Shown here: positions 25,996-32,776 of the stretch, one piece after another
Position numbering within the stretch: the first letter of the stretch is position 1
Layout: every line of letters begins with the position of its first letter
NCBI RefSeq assembly: GCF_049800955.1
Contig: NZ_JBNAGA010000002.1
Location: 868,001-932,000 of the forward strand
DNA from: JAKVBH01 sp049800955
GTDB lineage: Bacteria; Pseudomonadota; Alphaproteobacteria; Rhodobacterales; Rhodobacteraceae
Length of the DNA stretch: 64,000 bases
Direction: 5' to 3'
Position numbers and translations under genes: made by a program
Notes under the pieces: generated by a model
Databases searched by the model: none
The model's input: only the letters and a program-made list of their open reading frames with translations
What the model was told of the DNA's origin: nothing

Positions 25996-26865
25996 TTATC
26001 GCTGCGCCTTGGACAATTGCACAGCCAGAATGCCGCCCATGATGATGGCGACGCCTAGGAAGTCTAGCGGGCCTATGGCCTCGCCCAACACCAACGCCGC
26101 GATGGCGACGCCAAGGAACGGGTTGAGGAAGTGAAAGGTTGCCGCACGAATGGCACCGATCATGCCCACCAGTTTGAACCAGACAAACGTCGCCAGCAGG
26201 CCCGGCACCAGTGTTGTGTAGACGAAAGCGGCAATGAGCGAGGGTGTGACCGCTACGACATAGGGGCGTTCCAAAACCAGTGAGGCCAGCGCGAGCGCCG
26301 CAGCACCCACAAGCATCTGGGCGCCCACCACCATCAGGACATTTCCGCCCGAAGAGGCCCCCGTGACGGACAACGTGGCCACCGTCAAAGCCAGAACACC
26401 GGCCACGCAGAGACCCAGCCCAAAGAGATCCACGCCTGACGAGAGGCGCGCGCCCATGATCAGAGCGACGCCGATCATGCCCGCAACCAGCCCGGCAATG
26501 GCCATGGGGGTCAGACGTTCGCGAAAGAGTATCCAGCCCGCAAGCCCAACCCAAAGCGGCATCGAGGAGGCGATGATGGAGGCCAGTGACGCCTCCACCG
26601 ACTGCATGGCAATAAAGTTCAGCCCCAGATACAGCGCATTCTGACACAGACCGAAGATGACGATGGCGCGCCATTGCGCGGGTGTAAAGCGCAGCCGCTC
26701 GCCCAAAAGATAGGCGAGGCCCATACCGATCAGGCCGGAAATGATGAAACGAACCGCAAGGGTGCCCATGGGCGGCGCTTGCGCCACGATAATGCGCGCG
26801 GAGGTAAAAGCCGAGGACCACATCACAACAAAGGCGAGGCCCATAAGGATTGCACGCAAGTTCAT
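25996..26865 (-). CDS. DMT-superfamily transporter (EamA)
   Basis: 289-residue inner-membrane protein with ten predicted helices, two five-helix EamA repeats (about residues 5-135 and 145-280), the usual architecture of metabolite exporters such as RhaT/YdcZ-type. The first repeat shows VMWSSAFTSARIIV and PPMGTLAVRFIISG; the second shows PSLIAAFVYTTLVPGLLATFVWFKLV. The ATG at 26865 (MNLRAILMGLAF) is chosen because the membrane core begins there. The longer frame adds a polar extension. No strong ribosome site is seen. Substrate cannot be deduced. Confidence 0.83.
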   Translation of the reverse strand: MNLRAILMGLAFVVMWSSAFTSARIIVAQAPPMGTLAVRFIISGLIGMGLAYLLGERLRFTPAQWRAIVIFGLCQNALYLGLNFIAMQSVEASLASIIASSMPLWVGLAGWILFRERLTPMAIAGLVAGMIGVALIMGARLSSGVDLFGLGLCVAGVLALTVATLSVTGASSGGNVLMVVGAQMLVGAAALALASLVLERPYVVAVTPSLIAAFVYTTLVPGLLATFVWFKLVGMIGAIRAATFHFLNPFLGVAIAALVLGEAIGPLDFLGVAIIMGGILAVQLSKAQR

Positions 26866-27103
26866 AGCGGCGACGTTATGTTGTGCTGGCGGCGAAAGAA
26901 AGGGCTGTTCTGCCGCGAGGGCTGTGCCTGCGTGTGGGCTCGATTTGCCTGAACGTGCAGGCGATTTCGGCGCGCCCAAAAGTACGGCCATTCATGATGT
27001 TATCCGAGGACGTTTCCGTGTGCACAAGAAGCGATAGGTCCGCTTGAGCGGGACGTTTTGACTTCGCGACCTAGGTCTTGGGGCCTATAGGGAGGATTGA
27101 AAA

Positions 27104-27541
27104 GTGAAAAAACTCATTTTGGCCGCTGGCTTTGCTCTGTCCGCGAGCGCTGCATTGGCGCAGGAAACACCTTCGGCGGAAGGCGCCGAGGTCTATTTTG
27201 TAGGATTGGCCGACGGTGCCACGGTTGCCTCGCCTGTGACGTTGCACTTTGGGCTGAAGGGCATGGGTGTTGCTCCGGCCGGGATCGAGCAGGAGAACAC
27301 CGGCCACCATCACTTACTCATCAACCGTCCGGCATTGGGGCAGGGCGAAGATGGGGCAGATGAATTGATCTACTCCATGCCCGCGACGGAAAATCTGCGG
27401 CATTTCGGTGGGGGACAGACTGAGGTGACGCTCGATCTGCCAGCAGGGACGCATACGCTCCAGCTTGTCCTGGGCGATGCTGCTCATGTGCCGCATGTTC
27501 CGCCGGTCATGTCAGACGTGATCACCATCGTGGTCGAGTAA
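27104..27541 (+). CDS. Periplasmic DUF4399-family protein
   Basis: 145-residue secreted protein. Residues 1-19 (MKKLILAAGFALSASAALA) are a signal peptide. The mature part contains the DUF4399 hallmark GHHHLLIN near residue 67 and a late cluster of histidines (HTLQLVLGDAAHVPHVPPV). The start is GTG at 27104 after a strong GGGAGG site. Function of the family is unknown. The His clusters suggest metal binding as an inference. It converges on ccrM, with the ccrM terminator between. Confidence 0.8.
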   Translation: MKKLILAAGFALSASAALAQETPSAEGAEVYFVGLADGATVASPVTLHFGLKGMGVAPAGIEQENTGHHHLLINRPALGQGEDGADELIYSMPATENLRHFGGGQTEVTLDLPAGTHTLQLVLGDAAHVPHVPPVMSDVITIVVE

Positions 27542-27569
27542 AGCTCAGACGTCTTCAGGGCGGTTTGAC

Positions 27570-27596
27570 AAAAAAACCCCGCCGGAATCGGCGGGG
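27570..27596 (-). terminator. Rho-independent terminator of ccrM
   Basis: On the minus strand the stem CCCCGCCG / CGGCGGGG with loop ATTC is followed by TTTTTTT (27576-27570). It is a textbook intrinsic terminator, 56 bases past the ccrM stop. Confidence 0.87.
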
Positions 27597-27652
27597 TGAG
27601 GTGTGGTGCGCACGCGCTTGGGGGGCGTGGCACCGGCGGTGTTCAAGAAACC

Positions 27653-28768
27653 TTAGTGTTCGCGTTCGCCCATCTCTGCGCGGATTTGCTGGCGGAAAAG
27701 ATCAATCGGGATCGTTTTGCCATCGCGGCGAATATGCCAATAGGTCCAGCCGTTGCAGGAAGGTGCCCCTTCCAGCGCGGCACCCACTTGATGGATAGAG
27801 CCCTTGATATCGTCTCCGATCAAAGTGCCGTCGGCGCGAACCTTTGCTTTGTGTCGGTTGTTGACGGAGTAGAGCTCTTCTCCCGGACGCAGCATGCCTC
27901 GTTCCACCAATTGGCCGAACGGCACACGGGGTGCGGCCCGTTTGGAGGCGGAGACGATCAGTGCTTCGCGATCGAATTTGCGCACTTTGCTGATCCGTTT
28001 CATTGCGACGTCACGATAGGCTGCTTCGCGCTCGATACCGATCCAGTCGCGCCCCAGCATCTTGGCCACTGCGCCGGTTGTCCCGGTGCCGAAGAAGGGA
28101 TCGAGCACGATATCGCCGGGGTTCGTGGAACCAACGAGAATGCGATGCAGGAGGCTTTCGGGCTTCTGCGTGGGATGGGCTTTGTTGCCCTCGTCGTCCT
28201 TGAGACGCTCGCCACCGTTGCAAATCGGCAGAACCCAATCGGAGCGCATCTGGATGCCCTCGTTGAGCGCTTTTAGCGCCTCATAATTAAACGTGTACTT
28301 GGCGCCTTCGGCCTTGGATGCCCAGATCATGGTTTCATGAGCATTGGTAAAGCGCTTGCCGCGGAAATTGGGCATGGGGTTGGACTTGCGCCAGACCACA
28401 TCATTCAAGATCCAGTAACCCGCATCCTGAAGTGCTGCGCCAACCCTGTAGATATTGTGGTACGAGCCGATGACCCAGATCGCACCATTGGGCTTGAGAA
28501 TGCGGCGCGCCTCTTTCAGCCAAGCCTTGGTGAAGGTGTCATAGGCTTTGAAAGAAGAAAACTGATCCCATTCATCGTCCACCGCATCCACCTTGGAATT
28601 GTCGGGGCGATGCAGCTCACCTTTCAGCTGAAGGTTATAGGGCGGATCTGCGAAGATCAGATCGACGCTGTCCGCAGGGAGAGAGGCCATTGCTTCGATG
28701 CAATCGCCGCTCAGAATCGTGTTGAGAGGGAGCGCGTCTGCGCTCTTGAGCTTGGTCATCTTCGTCAT
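27653..28768 (-). CDS. ccrM: CcrM-type adenine DNA methyltransferase (GANTC)
   Basis: 371-residue solitary N6-adenine methylase, the cell-cycle regulated enzyme that methylates GANTC in alphaproteobacteria. Motif IV DPPYN is near residue 42, upstream of the SAM motif I DPFFGTGTTGAVAKMLG (near 225), the beta-class order. The C-terminal 85 residues form the RAMA-type domain unique to CcrM (GTLIGDDIKGSIHQVGAAL), which contributes to recognition. No restriction endonuclease accompanies it. It lies downstream of rnhB on the same strand, and the 88-base interval carries three of its own target sites. Confidence 0.95.
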   Translation of the reverse strand: MTKMTKLKSADALPLNTILSGDCIEAMASLPADSVDLIFADPPYNLQLKGELHRPDNSKVDAVDDEWDQFSSFKAYDTFTKAWLKEARRILKPNGAIWVIGSYHNIYRVGAALQDAGYWILNDVVWRKSNPMPNFRGKRFTNAHETMIWASKAEGAKYTFNYEALKALNEGIQMRSDWVLPICNGGERLKDDEGNKAHPTQKPESLLHRILVGSTNPGDIVLDPFFGTGTTGAVAKMLGRDWIGIEREAAYRDVAMKRISKVRKFDREALIVSASKRAAPRVPFGQLVERGMLRPGEELYSVNNRHKAKVRADGTLIGDDIKGSIHQVGAALEGAPSCNGWTYWHIRRDGKTIPIDLFRQQIRAEMGEREH

Positions 28769-28819
28769 TTTCTGCCTCAGTCCCCGGCGCTTTTGCGCTC
28801 GTTTGGTTGAGGACAGAAT

Positions 28820-28858
28820 GAGTCACAGCTGATTCGTGGTCAAATTCTTTTTTGAATC
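28820..28858. promoter_or_regulatory. Cluster of three GANTC sites upstream of ccrM
   Basis: GAGTC at 28820, GATTC at 28831 and GAATC at 28854 lie within 39 bases between the ccrM start and the rnhB stop. They are 52-90 bases upstream of the ccrM ATG. GANTC is the CcrM target, and in Caulobacter similar sites in the ccrM promoter-leader region mediate methylation-dependent control. Regulation here is inference. Confidence 0.5.
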
Positions 28859-29489
28859 AAGAGGTTATGTTTTTCTCTCGACACAATATATTGTGGACCG
28901 GTTTGAAGCTCCGTCTATGGTGTGGGGTGACCCCAAGATTTTCCATGGCCTGTTTGTGACATTTTGTTGGATATCCGGCGTTGGTTTCCCAGCCATAGCC
29001 GGGATGGTGTTGCGCCAATGTCTGCATGACATGATCTCGCCTGATTTTGGCCACAATTGAAGCCGCTGCGATGGAGATTGAACGGCTGTCACCTTTCACG
29101 AGGGCAGACGACGGCAGGTTCAAGCCACGGGGTATCATATTGCCGTCGATCAGGACATAATCGGGCGCCTCCGGCAGGGCACGAATAGCGCGCATCATGG
29201 CGATGTGAGAGGCGCGCAGAATGTTATGCGTGTCGATTTCCTCAACGCTCGCCTCGCCAATCCCGACGTCGGCATGGGCTGAGATATGTTCCAAAAGCGC
29301 ATTGCGCCGTTTGGCGGAGAGCTTTTTGCTGTCGTTGAGGCCATCGGGAAGGTGGTTGGGGTCGAGGATGACCGCAGCAGCCATGACAGGGCCTGCCAAT
29401 GGCCCCCTGCCGACCTCATCGACACCCGCAATGCGGTCATAACCATGTGCCATGGCATCGCGTTCAACGGAGAAATCGGGCAGTTGCAT
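28857..29489 (-). CDS. rnhB: Ribonuclease HII
   Basis: 210-residue endonuclease that cuts the RNA strand of RNA/DNA hybrids and removes misincorporated ribonucleotides. The catalytic aspartate and glutamate are in GVDEVGRGPLAGPV (about residues 22-35), with further active-site residues in DSKKLSAKRR, LIDGN and SIVAKIRRDHVM. The ATG at 29489 is chosen; a TTG 15 bases upstream could extend it. rnhB immediately precedes ccrM in many alphaproteobacteria, and the order is kept here. Its stop codon overlaps the last GANTC site of the regulatory cluster. Confidence 0.93.
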   Translation of the reverse strand: MQLPDFSVERDAMAHGYDRIAGVDEVGRGPLAGPVMAAAVILDPNHLPDGLNDSKKLSAKRRNALLEHISAHADVGIGEASVEEIDTHNILRASHIAMMRAIRALPEAPDYVLIDGNMIPRGLNLPSSALVKGDSRSISIAAASIVAKIRRDHVMQTLAQHHPGYGWETNAGYPTKCHKQAMENLGVTPHHRRSFKPVHNILCREKNITS

Positions 29490-29557
29490 GGGGCAGTTGT
29501 GCAATGTGAGGCAGGTTTTGGCAATTGACTGTGCTGCAACGGGCTGCGTTGCGCGCC

Positions 29558-29592
29558 AAAAGAAACCCGGAACATGGGGCGCATGTTCCGGG
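29558..29592 (-). terminator. Intrinsic terminator after the small Lys-rich secreted protein
   Basis: On the minus strand two perfect 11-base arms (CCCGGAACATG and CATGTTCCGGG, 29566-29592, five-base loop) are followed by TTTCTTTT. This matches a strong Rho-independent terminator, about 90 bases past the stop of the gene at 29682-30113. Confidence 0.8.
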
Positions 29593-29681
29593 CTCTGACC
29601 GAGGTTGTGATAGGGGACGGACCTCGGCCCTGCTCGCCCCAGCCCACAGAGATGTCGCTCCGCGCGCCGGGGTGTCTGGCG

Positions 29682-30113
29682 TTATCCGCGCACGCGGTAG
29701 CCCGCATTCTTCAGGCAGCGCGGGCGGTAGCCGATGCGCGTCCCGCGCGGGCCTTGGACAAAGGTTTTGCAACGGCCCGGCAGCGCATTCACCTGCCGGT
29801 AGTTGTTTTGCAAGCAGCGCTGTCCGAAGAGGCGGCGATCCCCTTGATAAGAGCGCACCGTGCGCAGGCAGAACCGGGGCAAGGGGGCTTTGGCGTGCTT
29901 CTTCCCTGATTTCTTCGAGGAATGCTTCTTGTGCTTCTTCGACTTTTTGTTGTCGCGTTTTTCGGCCTCGATTGCGGCGCCGAGGATAAACAGTGTCGTT
30001 GCGCCAAAGATGAGCTTTTCAATGTCGTTCAGTTCGGCGCGCGCCGGCGTTGCCGAAATTGATGTGACGGCGAGAGATGCGGCGAGCACTGTGGCGATGA
30101 AAGTCTTGGACAT
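29682..30113 (-). CDS. Secreted Lys-rich, Cys-containing hypothetical protein
   Basis: 143-residue protein with a signal peptide (MSKTFIATVLAASLAVTSISATPARA). A short helix (LIFGATTLFILGAAIEAEK) may remain a membrane anchor. An extremely basic stretch of Lys/Ser/His (about residues 54-75, KKSKKHKKHSSKKSGKKH) follows. The C-terminal domain has four regularly spaced cysteines (RFCLRTV, QRCLQNN, RCKTFVQ, RCLKNAG), likely two disulfides. The ATG at 30113 follows AAGGAGA. It resembles small Rhodobacteraceae proteins of unknown function. The basic tract could bind a polyanion such as the EPS or peptidoglycan. That is inference. Confidence 0.65.
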   Translation of the reverse strand: MSKTFIATVLAASLAVTSISATPARAELNDIEKLIFGATTLFILGAAIEAEKRDNKKSKKHKKHSSKKSGKKHAKAPLPRFCLRTVRSYQGDRRLFGQRCLQNNYRQVNALPGRCKTFVQGPRGTRIGYRPRCLKNAGYRVRG

Positions 30114-30286
30114 GAGGTGTCTCCTTTTGAGATATCGCGGCACAGGCAGCGCACCGCGTTTGGGATGCCCCAACCCTCGGCGGCATGCGCTCAGACAGGC
30201 AATAACAGCGCGGTGTTATCGGATATCAGCCAGGCCAAAGCGGCGTTGTTATTGAAAAACATCGCGCGCCCCGTCAGGTTGCCCGC

Positions 30287-30562
30287 ATGAAACAGATACT
30301 CTTGATAATGGGGCTCGTTGTGCTGGCGAGCGGTGCTCAGGCGGCATGTTATGCCGATTACAAAGCCAAAAAGGACAGCCCGTTGCGGCTGCATTATGGT
30401 GTTGCGCAAGTGGCCGAGTGCTCCCGAGCGGGTGCGGCCAACGAGTTGCAGGGGCGTCTTGCCCGGCAGGGTTGGACTTTGCTGAACGTGCTGGGCGTCT
30501 TTGATGAAAGCGGGTTGGCGGAAAGGGCAGAGAATGCTGGACGATTCTACCTCCGCTACTGA
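30287..30562 (+). CDS. Small secreted hypothetical protein
   Basis: 91-residue protein with a clear signal peptide MKQILLIMGLVVLASGAQA. A short mature part with two cysteines (ACYADYKAKK, AECSRAGAANEL) and an amphipathic C-terminal helix follows. The ATG at 30287 is preceded by CAGG. Its last 29 bases overlap the start of the membrane winged-helix gene in a different frame, so the two are probably co-translated. Unknown family. The position upstream of a possible regulator suggests it could be a periplasmic partner. Confidence 0.6.
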   Translation: MKQILLIMGLVVLASGAQAACYADYKAKKDSPLRLHYGVAQVAECSRAGAANELQGRLARQGWTLLNVLGVFDESGLAERAENAGRFYLRY

Positions 30563-31238
30563 CGCACGCCGCAGCAGCGCGCGCGTCGTTGGGTTTGGTC
30601 TTGTAGCCATCGTAGGCGTCTTGCTGGTGGCTGCGGTGTTGCTCTTTGTGTCCTTGCCTGATGCCAATGCATTCAATGCGCGTGTGGAGGCGTTGTTTGT
30701 CGAGAATGATGATCTGAAAGCGCAAGCAGAGATCAAATTGCTCGAGATCTTGGCGCAATCCGGTACCGCGTTTCAGGATGTTTTGCAGAGCTACCGCATG
30801 GTCATTTTTGTGCTGTTGCTCTTTGCAACGGCGCTTTTGATTGCGGCCTTGGTTTTCATCGTCCAGCTCGTTGCGATGGGGCGCCGGATGGCGCAGATCG
30901 AACGGGCGGGGATACAGGTTAACTCCCTGCTGATTTCGCGAGACGAAAAGACAGTTTACCTCAACAATATGGGGTTCAAGCTGACAGATGCAGGCATGGA
31001 GGCGCTTGCCGTTCTCGCGGAAGCGCGGCTCGATGATGAAGTACTGTCGGGCGTTCAGATCGAGGCCATTCTCTCGGGAAAAGCGGAGGCGGATTGCGAT
31101 GAGGCGGCTGGTGCGACGCGGATAAAGCGTTTGCGGGATGCTTTGGGCAATCAGCTTGTGTCTGCGCTATTGGTGAAGAACATCGCGAAGAAGGGCTACA
31201 TGCTCTCGGTTGGGAAAGATGTGATCAAGGTTATCTGA
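30534..31238 (+). CDS. Two-helix membrane protein with C-terminal OmpR-like winged-helix domain
   Basis: 234-residue protein. A short N-terminus is followed by TM1 (about residues 18-40), a roughly 45-residue extracytoplasmic loop with a possible coiled coil, TM2 (about 89-114) and a cytoplasmic C-terminal domain (about 130-226). That domain resembles the OmpR/PhoB DNA-binding fold: LTDAGMEALAVLAEARLDDE corresponds to the region before the recognition helix, IKRLRDALGNQLVS to its LRxKL segment, and IAKKGYMLSV to the C-terminal wing of RGxGYxL type. There is no receiver domain. The ATG at 30534 follows GGAAAGG. The position just outside the EPS locus suggests a regulator of that locus, but I cannot prove it. 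Confidence 0.65.
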   Translation: MLDDSTSATDARRSSARVVGFGLVAIVGVLLVAAVLLFVSLPDANAFNARVEALFVENDDLKAQAEIKLLEILAQSGTAFQDVLQSYRMVIFVLLLFATALLIAALVFIVQLVAMGRRMAQIERAGIQVNSLLISRDEKTVYLNNMGFKLTDAGMEALAVLAEARLDDEVLSGVQIEAILSGKAEADCDEAAGATRIKRLRDALGNQLVSALLVKNIAKKGYMLSVGKDVIKVI

Positions 31239-31288
31239 GTATTGTTGCGCCGCGGCTCTGCGTGTCGCCGTGGCGGGGTGCCGTGGCT

Positions 31289-31314
31289 GGGGCTCTGCTC
31301 CCCCGAGATATTTT
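31289..31314 (+). terminator. Terminator-like hairpin downstream of the membrane winged-helix gene
   Basis: GGGG-CTCTGCT-CCCC followed by CGAGATATTTT. The stem is only four pairs, so this may be only part of a common Rhodobacteraceae intergenic sequence with CCCCGAGATATTTT. It lies 50 bases past the stop at 31238. Confidence 0.35.
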
Positions 31315-31357
31315 CAGCAGAGAAAGGCAGTGCTGTGTCGCCCCGCCTTCGTTTTGC

Positions 31358-32329
31358 TTACAATGCGTAATTTTGCCTTAGGAGATGATCGAAATATCCG
31401 ATGGTCTTGACCAGCCCTTCACGCAACTGCACCTGGGGCTCCCAATCCAGGGCGTCCTTGGCAAAGCTGATATCGGGTTTGCGCTGTTGCGGATCGTCAT
31501 CGGGCAACGGTTCGAAGACCAGCTTGGAGCTTGAATTCGTCAGATCAAGCACATGATCCGCCAGTTCGCGGATAGAGAATTCGACAGGATTGCCGAGGTT
31601 CATCGGGCCGGTGATGTCGGTCCCTGTTGCCATCAATCGAATGAACCCTTCGACCAGATCATCGACATAACAAAAGGATCGCGTTTGCTGACCTTCGCCG
31701 TAGATCGTGATTGGGTCGCCCTTGAGGGCTTGCACAATGAAATTTGAGACGACGCGGCCGTCTGCTGGATGCATCCGTGTGCCGTAGGTGTTGAAAATAC
31801 GCGCGACCTTGATGTCGAGGCCATGTTGACGATGGTAATCGAAGAACAGGGTTTCTGCGCAGCGCTTGCCTTCATCATAACACGAGCGCGTCCCGATCGG
31901 ATTCACGTTGCCCCAATAATCCTCTTTCTGAGGATGCATGGTTGGATCACCATAGACTTCAGATGTCGACGCCTGAAAAATGCGACACTTCATCCGCTTG
32001 GCGAGGCCCAGCATGTTGATCGCGCCGGAAACGGATGTCTTGGTCGTTTGAACCGGGTCGTGCTGGTAGTGCACGGGGCTGGCGGGACAGGCCAGATTGT
32101 AGATCTCGTCAATCTCGACATAGAGCGGGAAGGTCACGTCGTGGCGCATGAACTCGAAGCGGGGATTATCATGGAGATGATCGAGATTTCTCTTCGAGCC
32201 CGTGAAGAGATTGTCGGCGCACAAAACTTCGTGCCCTTGCTCCAGCAACCTGTCGATCAGATGTGAGCCTATGAAACCCGCCCCGCCAGAGACCAGGATG
32301 CGTTTGTAGGCACTTTTGTAATTTGGCAT
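31358..32329 (-). CDS. uxs: UDP-glucuronate decarboxylase (UDP-xylose synthase) family
   Basis: 323-residue extended SDR that converts UDP-glucuronate to UDP-xylose. NAD-binding GGAGFIGSHL is at residues 15-24, and the catalytic serine is in STSEVYGDP (about 118-126). The signature SCYDEGKRCAETL (about 148-160) replaces the usual YxxxK context and is specific to UXS-like decarboxylases. The region RIFNTYGTRMHPADGRVVSN also matches the family. Length is normal for a soluble bacterial UXS. It is the leftmost sugar-nucleotide gene of the EPS locus and points outward. A UDP-glucose dehydrogenase to make its substrate is not in the window. Confidence 0.9.
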   Translation of the reverse strand: MPNYKSAYKRILVSGGAGFIGSHLIDRLLEQGHEVLCADNLFTGSKRNLDHLHDNPRFEFMRHDVTFPLYVEIDEIYNLACPASPVHYQHDPVQTTKTSVSGAINMLGLAKRMKCRIFQASTSEVYGDPTMHPQKEDYWGNVNPIGTRSCYDEGKRCAETLFFDYHRQHGLDIKVARIFNTYGTRMHPADGRVVSNFIVQALKGDPITIYGEGQQTRSFCYVDDLVEGFIRLMATGTDITGPMNLGNPVEFSIRELADHVLDLTNSSSKLVFEPLPDDDPQQRKPDISFAKDALDWEPQVQLREGLVKTIGYFDHLLRQNYAL

Positions 32330-32776
32330 GCGGACTTCCTTGCCGGGCTAATACTATCGATGTGGGCCCGAAAATACGATCACTGGATCGTTTCATGGAG
32401 CTCAATGCGCGGAAATAAGCGCGGCAACTCAACACTATAAACAACGCAACATGAGGTTATGCGTGCCCATTACTGCGCTGGCTCTAGACTTTGTGCAAGT
32501 ATTGGGTTTGATGAAAACTGTTTGTTTCCGCCATTAATTTGCCCGGCTTCGTACGGTCTCAGCCATATTTTAGACAGGGGTACACGACACAGTCGCATCA
32601 GAATTCGAGCAGAGCTGCCGTTCGAAATCCTCAGACATGACTAAGGTTCGTCCTGTTTGAGATATCCTGATTGCTTGCCGTACCATGGGTGCTTCATGGG
32701 GGCTTGCACGTTTCAGGCGCGACGGGGCTTAGATACAGGAACGTTATTTGCGCCTCGTCGCGCGTTGGAGAATGTC
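32330..32776. promoter_or_regulatory. 447-base divergent intergenic region between uxs and the GH26-RTX gene
   Basis: No convincing gene is present in either direction. The stretch is visibly richer in A and T than its neighbours and should hold promoters for both flanking genes. Translated frames inside it have poor codon character. I see no strong hairpin or operator. The nearest ribosome site is TTGGAGAATGTC before the RTX gene start. Confidence 0.45.
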
